From Nostoc sp. S4 (lineage in GTDB: Bacteria > Cyanobacteriota > Cyanobacteriia > Cyanobacteriales > Nostocaceae): a stretch of DNA of 44,993 nucleotides. The notes under the pieces were generated by a model. It was not told the origin of the DNA. It ran no database searches and saw nothing but the letters and a program-made list of their open reading frames with translations. The stretch is taken from assembly GCA_029379225.1 (NCBI GenBank), contig JAQYWR010000056.1, forward strand, positions 1-44,993, in the 5' to 3' direction. Shown piece by piece: positions 27,220 to 35,176 of the stretch. Position 1 is the first letter of the stretch. Each line of letters opens with the position of its first letter. A program made the translations under genes and the position numbers.

Positions 27220-27242
27220 GCCAACCCCTAGATGGGGTTGGC
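27220..27242 (-). promoter_or_regulatory. Intercistronic hairpin after the three-core precursor
   Basis: GCCAACCCC (27220-27228), a 5-nt loop and GGGGTTGGC (27234-27242) form a perfect 9-bp GC-rich stem. It lies 70 nt beyond the precursor stop on the minus strand and 91 nt ahead of mdnB. There is only a weak T-stretch after it, so partial termination or 3'-end protection of an abundant precursor mRNA is more likely than full termination. Confidence 0.6.
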
Positions 27243-27311
27243 AAAGCTAGCAGTATTTTATTATGATAATTTTTCAAAACCGCACCATTTGATGTACTCA
27301 AAAATATGCAG

Positions 27312-27593
27312 TTATTCTACAGGAAAATTACGATCGTCCCCATCTGAAGGATACTTATTAGTATAAGCCTCATCAGAATCAGAAGGCGCTTTTTTTGTTG
27401 CATCTTCTTGATCGGATGGAAACTTCAGAGTTTGAGCGACTTCATCAGCCTTCTTCTTGGTTACACCACACTTTCCACCGCTAAGGGCTTCTGATTCTTC
27501 ATCAGATAAGTCTTCAAAACTTTGCCCTTCTAAAAATCGGGCAAAGAAGGGTACTGCTTGTAAATTTGGTTCTTCTGGTTTGTTTTCAGGCAT
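27312..27593 (-). CDS. Microviridin-type precursor peptide with three cores
   Basis: A 93-residue precursor. The leader has PFFARFLE at 15-22 and ends SEALSGG (GG at 39-40), as in the single-core precursor. After a linker (KCGVTKKKADEVAQ) come three cores: TLKFPSDQED (55-64), TKKAPSDSDE (66-75) and TNKYPSDGDD (78-87), with only one or two residues between them. All keep Thr, Lys, Pro, Ser and Asp of the crosslink pattern; the residue after Thr changes from Leu to Lys to Asn, the position linked with protease specificity in microviridins. The middle core has Ala in place of the aromatic residue. Multi-core precursors are known in Anabaena-type cyanobacteria. It is the first gene on the minus strand, so it should be expressed most. 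Confidence 0.93.
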   Translation of the reverse strand: MPENKPEEPNLQAVPFFARFLEGQSFEDLSDEESEALSGGKCGVTKKKADEVAQTLKFPSDQEDATKKAPSDSDEAYTNKYPSDGDDRNFPVE

Positions 27594-27879
27594 AATTTTT
27601 GCTTACGGTAAACTAAAGAGAAATTTACACTAGAGTCCATGATATTACAGAGTATTTTATATATCAAGTAATAATTTAATCTTAAATTATTCTTAATTTT
27701 TACATAAAAATACTGATTTTATCTTTAAAAATTAATTAGCAATTGATACCAAATAATATCAGACATACAGGAATGCGGTTTGATTGCGTGAAAAAAGAAC
27801 TTACACCTCAAGCAACAAGCAATTAATACTTTCCCCATCCCTATAAATTCATAAATAAAACAGGAGTGTTATAGAAACA
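27594..27879. promoter_or_regulatory. Shared divergent promoter region of the graspetide locus
   Basis: 286 bp, strongly AT-rich, between the three-core precursor (minus) and the C39 transporter (plus). It must carry both start sites. No operator repeat was recognised with confidence. Confidence 0.5.
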
Positions 27880-30024
27880 ATGAAATATCAGATCGTGCTG
27901 CAACATAGTGAGGAAGATTGTGGAGCAGCGTGTATTGCCAGTATAGCTAAACATTACGGACGTAGTTTTGCGATCGCTCGTGTTCGGGAAGCTGTTGGTA
28001 CAGGAGCGCAAGGTACAACTCTTGTGGGTTTGAAACGTGGTGCCCAAAGCCTTGGATTCAACGCCCGTCCAGTCAGGGCTACACCACAACTAATTGAGAA
28101 ACTCCATGAAGCACCTCTCCCCGCCATTATCCACTGGAAAGGATACCACTGGGTAGTTTTATATGGAAAAAAAGGTAAAAAATATATAATTGCCGATCCT
28201 AGTAGTGGTATCCGCTATCTGACTCTTGAAGAATTAACTATAGGTTGGGCAAATTACGTCATGTTACTGTTATTTCCAGATGAAATTCGTTTTTCTCAAC
28301 AAGAATCAGATAAAATTACGGGTTTTAGTCGCTTTTTAGCGCGAGTTTTACCTTATCAGCATATTTTAATCGAAGCAATTTTAATTAACATAGCAATGGG
28401 AATCTTTTCCCTTGCAACTCCTTTTTTAATTCAAATTCTCACCGACGATGTACTAGTTAGAGGAGATACTCAACTTTTAACCACAGTTGCGATTGGTGTA
28501 GTAGCAATAAATCTCTTTACCAGCACGCTAACACTCGTACAGTCTAACTTAATTGCCCACTTTGCTCAACGCTTAGAATTAGGCCTCACTTTAGAATTTG
28601 GCAGACAAATTTTGCGCCTTCCTCTTACTTACTATGAAGCCCGTCGTAGTGGTGAAATTGTTAGTCGTCTCCGAGATATTCAAGAAATCAATCAGATGGT
28701 TTCCCAAGTCGTTATTGCCATTCCCAGTCAGCTTTTTGTGGCGGCAATTTCGCTAGTTTTTATGGTTTTTTATAGTCTAAAATTACTAGGTTTATCTGTG
28801 CTAGTTGCCCTATTAATGTCTTTATCAACCATTATATTTCTGCCTACTTTACGGCAAAAAATCCGTAATCTCCTTGTTACACAAGCTGAGAATCAAGGAA
28901 TGTTGGTAGAGATTTTTAAAGGCATATTGACTGTAAAAACTGCTAATGCCGCTCCCCAAGCTTGGGAGGAAATACAAAGCCGTTTTGGTAATTTGGCTCA
29001 TCTGAGTTTTAGTACTATTCAAATTGGTATTATTAATCATGTATTTTCGGGATTAGTCTCTGGTTTTGGTAATCTTGCTATACTTTGGTTTGGTAGCAGT
29101 CTAGTTATTAATCAAGAATTAAGTATCGGTCAACTGTTAGCATTTAATGCAATGAATGCTAATTTTAATATATTGATTACTACCATCATTAGTTTTATAG
29201 ATGAATTTGCCAGAATCCAGACTGCGACCCAACGGATTAGCGAAGTAATTGAGAGTACGCCTGAAGACCAAAATGAAGAAAAGAAGCCTTGGGCAGTAAT
29301 CTCTGGTAATAGTGATATTATTTGCACTAATATTAACTTTCACCATACAGGTAGAGCAGACTTATTACAAGACTTTTCCCTAACTATTCCCGGAGGTAAA
29401 GTCACAGCACTGATTGGTAAATCTGGCTGTGGAAAAAGTACTTTAGCTAAATTAATGGCCGGGTTGTATCCTTTGGAATCAGGTAATATTCGCTTTGGTA
29501 TTTATAACCAGAAAGATTTATCTTTAGAATGCCGACGACAACAGGTAGTATTAGTCCCGCAAGAACCCCACTTCTGGAGTCGTTCAATTTTAGAGAATTT
29601 TCACTTTAGCTATCCTGATGCTACATTTGAACAAATAGTTCGGGCTTGCGAAATTGCTGGTGCTGACGAATTCATCTGCGAATTACCAGATAATTACCAA
29701 ACTGTATTAGGCGAATTTGGTGTAAATATTTCGGGTGGACAAAAGCAGAGATTAGCCTTAGCTAGAGCAATAGTTACAGAGCCACCAATACTAATTTTAG
29801 ATGAATCCACTAGTGCATTAGACCCAATATTAGAATCACAGGTATTAGATAAACTTTTACATTACCGAGAAGGGAAAACCACAATTATAATTAGCCACCG
29901 TCCCAGAGTTATACTACGTGCAGATTTTATTGTTCTATTAGAAAAAGGACACTTAAAAATGCAAGGTGTTCTTAAAGAAATACAACTTCTATCTGGAGAA
30001 CATTTAGATTTTTTAACTCCGTAA
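27880..30024 (+). CDS. Peptidase C39-containing ABC transporter (bacteriocin type)
   Basis: A 714-residue half-transporter with three parts. The N-terminal C39 cysteine peptidase has its Cys in EEDCGAACIASIAKHYG (residues 12-28), its His in HWKGYHWVVLYG and its Asp in IIADPSSG. Five or six membrane spans follow (about 150-420). The ATPase has GKSGCGKST (Walker A), ISGGQKQRLALARA (signature) and PILILDESTSALD (Walker B). Such proteins cut leader peptides after Gly-Gly while exporting the rest. Both graspetide precursors have a GG just before the cores, and an HlyD adaptor is near, so it is the expected maturation and export unit. AGGAG lies 13 nt before the ATG. It is transcribed divergently from the three-core precursor across a 286-bp shared promoter region. 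Confidence 0.95.
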   Translation: MKYQIVLQHSEEDCGAACIASIAKHYGRSFAIARVREAVGTGAQGTTLVGLKRGAQSLGFNARPVRATPQLIEKLHEAPLPAIIHWKGYHWVVLYGKKGKKYIIADPSSGIRYLTLEELTIGWANYVMLLLFPDEIRFSQQESDKITGFSRFLARVLPYQHILIEAILINIAMGIFSLATPFLIQILTDDVLVRGDTQLLTTVAIGVVAINLFTSTLTLVQSNLIAHFAQRLELGLTLEFGRQILRLPLTYYEARRSGEIVSRLRDIQEINQMVSQVVIAIPSQLFVAAISLVFMVFYSLKLLGLSVLVALLMSLSTIIFLPTLRQKIRNLLVTQAENQGMLVEIFKGILTVKTANAAPQAWEEIQSRFGNLAHLSFSTIQIGIINHVFSGLVSGFGNLAILWFGSSLVINQELSIGQLLAFNAMNANFNILITTIISFIDEFARIQTATQRISEVIESTPEDQNEEKKPWAVISGNSDIICTNINFHHTGRADLLQDFSLTIPGGKVTALIGKSGCGKSTLAKLMAGLYPLESGNIRFGIYNQKDLSLECRRQQVVLVPQEPHFWSRSILENFHFSYPDATFEQIVRACEIAGADEFICELPDNYQTVLGEFGVNISGGQKQRLALARAIVTEPPILILDESTSALDPILESQVLDKLLHYREGKTTIIISHRPRVILRADFIVLLEKGHLKMQGVLKEIQLLSGEHLDFLTP

Positions 30025-30249
30025 AAGTGACTGGAGACTGGAGAGATGAGAAGATGAGAAGAATAACTCTTAACTCCCTGCTAGAAATTGAAATGCACAA
30101 TTTTATTTAATTAACAATCATTCATAAGAATGAAATTTTAATAGATAATTTCATACCAAATTAAGTTTAAAAAAACTGTATGAACGATAATTTCCTGATT
30201 TTAAAGTGTTTTAATAAAGTTATTACTGAAGTTTTAGAGAAGCAAAAAC

Positions 30250-30624
30250 ATGAAAGGTTTCAGGAAGATATCCTCTATAGCATTATTGCTATTTGCCTTT
30301 GTGTATCCACCCTCATTAGTACAAGCAAAGGATATTTCTCTAAATAATGTTGTTAATGAACAGAGTGTGACGCCAGAGGCTAACCTTGTTGGAAATCGAA
30401 AAGCAGAGCTTTTAATTGCTCGACGGCGGTACTCAGGACGATATCAGATTATCCGACGCGAATCTCCCAGACGATACCAAAATATCCGACAACGGGAACG
30501 GTTTGAACGGTACCAAAATATCCGACGACGGGATCGGCTTCAACGATACCAAAATATTCGAGAGCTACAGTTAAGACGGCAACAGGAGTTGAGACGACGA
30601 GAGTACAGGCGTCAATGGTATTAA
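30250..30624 (+). CDS. Exported Arg-rich tandem-repeat protein
   Basis: A 124-residue protein not recognised as a known family. A clear signal peptide (KKISS-like basic start, IALLLFAFVYPPS, cut near VQA-K) suggests export. The mature part is very basic: from about residue 58 it has four imperfect 12-13-residue repeats built on RYQNIRRR (RYQIIRRESP, RYQNIRQRER, RYQNIRRRDR, RYQNIRELQL), ending in RRQQELRRREYRRQWY. An AGAGAAGC stretch precedes the ATG. It begins 225 nt after the C39 transporter on the same strand. A link to the graspetide locus is only positional. It may bind polyanions such as sheath polysaccharide or nucleic acid. Confidence 0.7.
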   Translation: MKGFRKISSIALLLFAFVYPPSLVQAKDISLNNVVNEQSVTPEANLVGNRKAELLIARRRYSGRYQIIRRESPRRYQNIRQRERFERYQNIRRRDRLQRYQNIRELQLRRQQELRRREYRRQWY

Positions 30625-30815
30625 CGACATCTAAAGCAAGATTAATTGGCGTTGAATATTTGCACGATGGGTAGGAGAGTTTGTCCCTTGCATTTCCAGG
30701 CGGGCTTTCCTGCCTATCTCCATAAGAATCATAGCTAATTTTATGCAATGCCGATTAATAATTGGTTAGTGGTTTCCTATTACAGCAGTTTTCATGTATT
30801 TGAACCACATCTGTT

Positions 30816-30843
30816 GTAGGGGCGCAAGGCCTTGCGCCCCTAC
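30816..30843. repeat. Perfect 28-bp palindrome, REP-like
   Basis: GTAGGGGCGCAAGG is followed directly by its complement CCTTGCGCCCCTAC. This wording is a common dispersed repeat in Nostoc-like genomes. Placed just after the tal stop on the minus strand, it can also form the end of that transcript. Confidence 0.85.
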
Positions 30844-30868
30844 CGCGCGATCTATCTGTTGTCAGATT

Positions 30869-31873
30869 TTAATGACTTGCTACAACCTCTGTTTCAAGGC
30901 GAACCAGTCGGTCTGCCAAAAGTTTTTCTAGGTCTTCTAGTGCCTTAGTAAAACCTTTGATGCCCTCGTCTAGTTTTTCAGATGCCATACGGTCAGCAGC
31001 GTGCATCTTGTCAAAGGTAGCTTTGTCAATGGATAATTTTTCAATTTCCAAGTTTGCTACTTTGGCAGGGTCGAGTTTACGTGGTAGTTCTCCAATAGTT
31101 GCGTGTAATTCCGCCAAAAGCGCTGGGGAAATTGTCAACAAGTCGCTACCTGCAAGTTCAGTAATTTCACCAACGTTACGGAAGCTAGCTCCCATAACTT
31201 CGGTTTTATAGCCGAATTTTTTGTAGTAGTTGTAGATTTTGGTGACCGACAAAACTCCTGGATCTTCGGCTGCTGGATAGCTATCTCGTCCAGTATCTTT
31301 TTTGTACCAGTCGAGAATCCGACCGACGAAGGGAGAAATTAAAGTGACGCCGGCTTCTGCACAAGCGATCGCTTGGTGCAGACCAAACAATAAAGTAAGG
31401 TTACAATGAATACCTTCTTTTTCTAGAATTTCCGCAGCGCGAATCCCTTCCCAGGTGGTGGCAATTTTAATTAACACGCGATCGCGATCGATTCCAGCAG
31501 CTTTATACTGAGCAATTAATTCTCGTGCCTTCTCAAGGGTGGCTTCAGTATCGTAGGACAAGCGAGCATCCACTTCTGTAGACACGCGACCAGGAATAAT
31601 TTGCAAAATCTTCAATCCAAAAGCCACTGCCAGACGTTCAAACGCCAGAGAAGCTATTTGTTCTTGGGTAGCTCCGGCTCCAGCATCTTTTTTCGCCTGA
31701 AGTAAAGTCTGATCGACAACTTCCTGATATTCTGGCATCTGTGCCGCAGCTGTAATTAGGGAGGGATTTGTAGTGGCATCTCGGGGTTTGAACTTTTCAA
31801 TTGCTTGGATATCCCCTGTATCTGCAACCACAACAGTCATTTCTCGCAATTGTTCTAGTAAACTTTTAGACAT
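30869..31873 (-). CDS. tal: Transaldolase
   Basis: Transaldolase moves a dihydroxyacetone unit between sugar phosphates in the pentose phosphate pathway. The 334-residue protein has DATTNPSLI near the N-terminus, the Schiff-base Lys in VLIKIATTWEGIRAA, and HCNLTLLFGLHQAIACAEAGVTLISPFVGRILDW, all of the TalB (class I, longer) subfamily. GGAG precedes the ATG. It is not next to zwf-opcA, the operon in which tal is usually found in heterocyst-forming cyanobacteria, so it is likely a second, separately regulated copy. It lies downstream of pyk and gap on the same strand but with 280-bp gaps. Confidence 0.95.
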   Translation of the reverse strand: MSKSLLEQLREMTVVVADTGDIQAIEKFKPRDATTNPSLITAAAQMPEYQEVVDQTLLQAKKDAGAGATQEQIASLAFERLAVAFGLKILQIIPGRVSTEVDARLSYDTEATLEKARELIAQYKAAGIDRDRVLIKIATTWEGIRAAEILEKEGIHCNLTLLFGLHQAIACAEAGVTLISPFVGRILDWYKKDTGRDSYPAAEDPGVLSVTKIYNYYKKFGYKTEVMGASFRNVGEITELAGSDLLTISPALLAELHATIGELPRKLDPAKVANLEIEKLSIDKATFDKMHAADRMASEKLDEGIKGFTKALEDLEKLLADRLVRLETEVVASH

Positions 31874-31922
31874 AAAATACTCCGTGATGTTTGTTTAGGA
31901 TTTACTTAATTCCTTAATGAGT

Positions 31923-31943
31923 GTTGACTGTTGACTGTTGAGT
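31923..31943. repeat. Heptamer repeat (GTTGACT)3
   Basis: Three consecutive heptamers (the last GTTGAGT) in the gap between tal and pyk. The rest of this 282-bp gap is C-rich CCCCATCT-type repeat (about 32020-32075) and no gene. Confidence 0.8.
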
Positions 31944-32155
31944 GTTAAAAAGCCGGAGATTCTCAAGCAAGGCCTGAGGAGTTATATATTTTCTGCTTTG
32001 CTTCCTGTCCCTGAAGCTCCTCACCTCCCCATTGCCCCATCTCCGTATCTCCCCATCTCCCCAGTCCCCAATCTCTTCAATTCTGATTGTGGCAATTTTT
32101 CTTAATATTGCCTAATTTTGTTTGCTATCCAGAGCCACAGCCCTATTCTAGATGC

Positions 32156-33619
32156 CTATGCAGAAATTGGTTGTCCAATGGAATGCACTTTGATTAAACT
32201 GGTTGTTCCTGATTTACCAATTGGAACGCCAGAGGTAATCACCACCTGATCTCCCTTGTTCGCTAGACCCCTATCTACGACTTTGTTCACCACATTTGCA
32301 AACATTTCTTCAGCATTGTGGACTGGTGGAATTAGCAAAGGTTCGACTCCCCAGGAAAGTGCTAGCTGGCGGTAAGCGGTAGCATCAGAGGTCAAGGCAA
32401 TAATTGGAGAAGTTGGGCGATATTTTGATACCATTCTCGCCGTACTCCCTGAGGTCGTGTTACAGAGAATTGCCCGTGAGCCGGTTTCATAGGCGATGCG
32501 ACACACCGCTTCTGCCACAGATTCGGTGACGCTGAGACTACCTGGTTCATGACACCAAGAATGTCTGCCGCCCTCATCTAAAGCCTGTTCTGTTCGCATG
32601 GCAATGTTATGCATCATCTGCACGGCAGCGATAGGATATTCTCCCACGGCAGTTTCACCAGAAAGCATTACTGCATCTGTACCATCCAAAATGGAGTTAG
32701 CAACATCTGTGGCCTCGGCGCGGGTGGGGTCGGGGGCGCTAATCATCGACTCTAGCATTTGCGTGGCTGTAATTACGGGCTTGCCAGCTTGATTGCAACG
32801 GCGAGTGATATCTTTTTGAATCAGAGGGACTTCATGAATCGGCATTTCCACACCCAAATCGCCACGGGCAATCATGATGCCGTCGGCAACTTTCAAAATG
32901 GAGTCAAATTGCTCTACCGCCTCTGCTCTTTCGATTTTGGCAATTAAGCGGATTGAAGCGCCAGCAGCTTCAATCATCCTTTGAGCAGGTTCTAAATCTT
33001 GTGGCGATCGCACAAAAGACACTGCCACCCAGTCTACACCCAACTGAATCCCAAAACGCAAATCCAGCAAGTCTTTTTCGGTGATTGAACTCACTGGTAA
33101 AGGAGTTTCTGGGAGGTTTACTCCTTTGTGGGTGGAAATTAACCCGCCAATTTTCACCTCTGCCCGGATGCGATCGGCATCGCGATCGGTGACAATCAAC
33201 TTGACGCGACCATCATTAATTAAAATCGGTTCGCCTGGTCGCACCATTGCAAACAAAGTCGGCAATGGTAAAGGTAATTCCTCAATACTCTCACCCTTGT
33301 CTTGTAAAACAAAGGTAACTTCACTCCCAGCTTCCACATTTAACCCTTCTGGTGGTAAGATACCCAAACGGATCTTTGGCCCGCACAAATCTTGCATAAT
33401 GGCGATCGGCCTTTGTTGCTCAGCACTAATCTGCCTCAAGTACTGAGCCGTTTTGGCGTGGAATTCATAGGCTCCGTGAGAAAAATTCAACCGCGCTACA
33501 TTCATTCCAGCTTCTACTAAAGCTTGGAGTTTTTCAGGTGCAGATGTAGCAGGCCCAACAGTACAAATGATTTTGGTTCGACGCATAGGGATTAGGGGTT
33601 GAGGAATAACCTGCGACAT
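32156..33619 (-). CDS. pyk: Pyruvate kinase
   Basis: Pyruvate kinase makes ATP and pyruvate from phosphoenolpyruvate. The 487-residue protein has the usual order: RRTKIICTVGPAT, NVARLNFSHGAYEFH, DLCGPKIRLG, the B domain, then the active-site block IRLIAKIERAEAV (catalytic Lys), GIMIARGDLGVEMP, KPVITATQMLESMI and DGTDAVMLSGETAVGEYP. The C-terminal allosteric domain ends KVHSIG. It lacks the extra PEP-utilising domain (about 100 residues) of the long cyanobacterial pyruvate kinases, so it is the short form. The start could be M1 (33619) or M12 (33586). Upstream is a perfect small hairpin at 33704-33724, then gap on the same strand. Confidence 0.95.
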   Translation of the reverse strand: MSQVIPQPLIPMRRTKIICTVGPATSAPEKLQALVEAGMNVARLNFSHGAYEFHAKTAQYLRQISAEQQRPIAIMQDLCGPKIRLGILPPEGLNVEAGSEVTFVLQDKGESIEELPLPLPTLFAMVRPGEPILINDGRVKLIVTDRDADRIRAEVKIGGLISTHKGVNLPETPLPVSSITEKDLLDLRFGIQLGVDWVAVSFVRSPQDLEPAQRMIEAAGASIRLIAKIERAEAVEQFDSILKVADGIMIARGDLGVEMPIHEVPLIQKDITRRCNQAGKPVITATQMLESMISAPDPTRAEATDVANSILDGTDAVMLSGETAVGEYPIAAVQMMHNIAMRTEQALDEGGRHSWCHEPGSLSVTESVAEAVCRIAYETGSRAILCNTTSGSTARMVSKYRPTSPIIALTSDATAYRQLALSWGVEPLLIPPVHNAEEMFANVVNKVVDRGLANKGDQVVITSGVPIGKSGTTSLIKVHSIGQPISA

Positions 33620-33703
33620 CGATGCTTGATACCAATTAACAGACTTAAAATTTTATTTGGGTTTCCCGATTTAAATCTTGAGTCTGCTTTTAGAGAATTG
33701 GTA

Positions 33704-33724
33704 TTATGCGATGCGATCGCATAA
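33704..33724. promoter_or_regulatory. Perfect hairpin built on a HIP1 site upstream of pyk
   Basis: TTATGCGAT, loop GCG, ATCGCATAA. It lies in the gap between the gap and pyk genes, about 85 nt ahead of the pyk start. No T-run follows on either strand. It may be a chance result of HIP1 palindromes. Confidence 0.35.
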
Positions 33725-33840
33725 AGCATCTAAACACGCAGGTTTTTCATATCACTGGTTTGCTAAGTAAAGATACTAGATTGCGTTTTATTTTCAGGTA
33801 TTTACCATTTGACCCAAATCCCAAAAGCCAATGAGCAAAA

Positions 33841-33896
33841 GTCAAAAGTCAAGAGTCAAAAGCTAATGACTAATGACCAATGACTAATGACTAATG
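33841..33896. repeat. Heptamer tandem repeat, eight units (GTCAAAA to ACTAATG)
   Basis: Reads as GTCAAAA-type units followed by ACTAATG/ACCAATG units in continuous 7-bp register, ending just beyond the gap stop codon. The same ACTAATG/ACCAATG units recur at 35149-35176 and 42868-42902. Confidence 0.9.
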
Positions 33897-33901
33897 ACGA
33901 A

Positions 33902-34945
33902 TCAAACCACAGCAGGCGTCGGTGCAAGTTGTTCTTTTTGTGACATGGATAACATCAAGTCAACCACACGATTCGAGTAGCCCCACTCGTTGTCATACCA
34001 GGCAACCACTTTAAAGAAGTTGGAATTTAACTCAATACCAGCACCAGCGTCGAAGATGCTGGAATGGGTATCACCTTGAAAATCTGTGGAAACTACTTCT
34101 TCGTCTGTGTAACCCAGAATACCTGACAATGCCCCAGTGGCAGCTTCTTTCATGGCAGCACAGATTTCCTTGTAACTGGTGGCTTTGGCAGTTTTGAAAG
34201 TTAAATCAACTACAGAGACATCAGGAGTCGGAACTCGGAATGCCATACCAGTTAACTTACCCTTCAATTCTGGCAAAACCAGTGCTACAGCTTTAGCCGC
34301 GCCTGTGGAGGAGGGAATAATATTCTGGGCTGCACCTCGACCACCACGCCAGTCTTTTTTACTGGGGCCATCTACAGTTGGCTGGGTGGCAGTCATCGCA
34401 TGAACTGTGGTCATCAAGCCTTCAGTCAACCCAAAGTTATCATTGATGACTTTAGCGATGGGAGCTAGACAGTTTGTAGTGCAACTAGCATTGGAGACAA
34501 TTAGATCCTTGCTAGCATCAAACAAGTGATGATTAACACCCATAAGTAGGGTAGGAACTGTATCTGGATCTTTGGTAGGAGCAGAAATTACCACCCGCTT
34601 TGCACCTGCTTTCAGGTGGTTTGCTGCCCCTTCATAACCAGTGAATAGTCCCGTAGATTCCACGACATAATCAGCACCTAATTGTCCCCAAGGCAACTCA
34701 GCGGGATTCCGCACAGATACGCAAGGAATAAAGTGACCATCAATGAGGATACCATCATCTTTAGCTTCAACCTCGCTCGTCAATTTACCGTGGGTTGAGT
34801 CGTACTTTAATAGGTAAGCGAGGTTATCTGGTGGTACCAAGTCGTTAATGCCGACAAACTCGATGTCAGGGTTATCAATGCCAGCGCGAAGCACAAGTCG
34901 CCCAATTCGACCGAAGCCATTGATACCAACTTTCAATTTACTCAA
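33902..34945 (-). CDS. gap1: Glyceraldehyde-3-phosphate dehydrogenase, NAD type
   Basis: GAPDH oxidises glyceraldehyde-3-phosphate in glycolysis. The 347-residue protein has GINGFGRIGRLVLRA, the catalytic Cys in SNASCTTNCLAP, HAMTATQPTVDGPSKKDWRGGRGAAQN and WYDNEWGYSNR. The acid residue in FVGINDL after the second strand fits NAD preference, and similarity is to the bacterial GapA/cyanobacterial Gap1 kind rather than the photosynthetic NADP enzyme. The start is a TTG; a perfect AGGAGG lies 7 nt upstream, and no better ATG exists before the Rossmann motif. It is followed by pyk on the same strand. Confidence 0.93.
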   Translation of the reverse strand: MSKLKVGINGFGRIGRLVLRAGIDNPDIEFVGINDLVPPDNLAYLLKYDSTHGKLTSEVEAKDDGILIDGHFIPCVSVRNPAELPWGQLGADYVVESTGLFTGYEGAANHLKAGAKRVVISAPTKDPDTVPTLLMGVNHHLFDASKDLIVSNASCTTNCLAPIAKVINDNFGLTEGLMTTVHAMTATQPTVDGPSKKDWRGGRGAAQNIIPSSTGAAKAVALVLPELKGKLTGMAFRVPTPDVSVVDLTFKTAKATSYKEICAAMKEAATGALSGILGYTDEEVVSTDFQGDTHSSIFDAGAGIELNSNFFKVVAWYDNEWGYSNRVVDLMLSMSQKEQLAPTPAVV

Positions 34946-34952
34946 GATTAAA

Positions 34953-34958
34953 CCTCCT
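34953..34958 (-). promoter_or_regulatory. Perfect Shine-Dalgarno AGGAGG before TTG start of gap
   Basis: AGGAGG with a 7-nt spacer to TTG 34945. It decides the start codon. The adhC gene shows the same pairing of AGGAGG, 7-nt spacer and TTG. Confidence 0.9.
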
Positions 34959-35103
34959 GTTGTGGAAAGTTGAACAAAAGGAGAAAGTTAAAAGTCAAAA
35001 TAGATTGCCTTTTACTCTTTACTTTATGATCGTGACAGTCTCAGTCAGTTAAGGGATATTTACTTGGCATATTTTAAGGTTTGGGGAGGTGGGGAAGTGG
35101 AGA

Positions 35104-35144
35104 GACTTGTACTGAGCGCAGCCGAAGTATGGGGAGATGGGGAG
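35104..35144. repeat. Dispersed repeat, intergenic copy
   Basis: GACTTGTACTGAGCGCAGCC, followed by GAAGTATGGGGAGATGGGGAG. The same 41 bp, with one change, lies inside lnt (20944-20984). Part of the core also occurs near 13106 and 14399. Confidence 0.9.
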
Positions 35145-35148
35145 AAAA

Positions 35149-35176
35149 ACTAATGACCAATGACCAATGACTAATT
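35149..35176. repeat. Heptamer repeat spanning the dprA stop codon
   Basis: ACTAATG, ACCAATG, ACCAATG, ACTAATT. The dprA stop (TAG on the minus strand) lies in the last unit. Confidence 0.85.
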
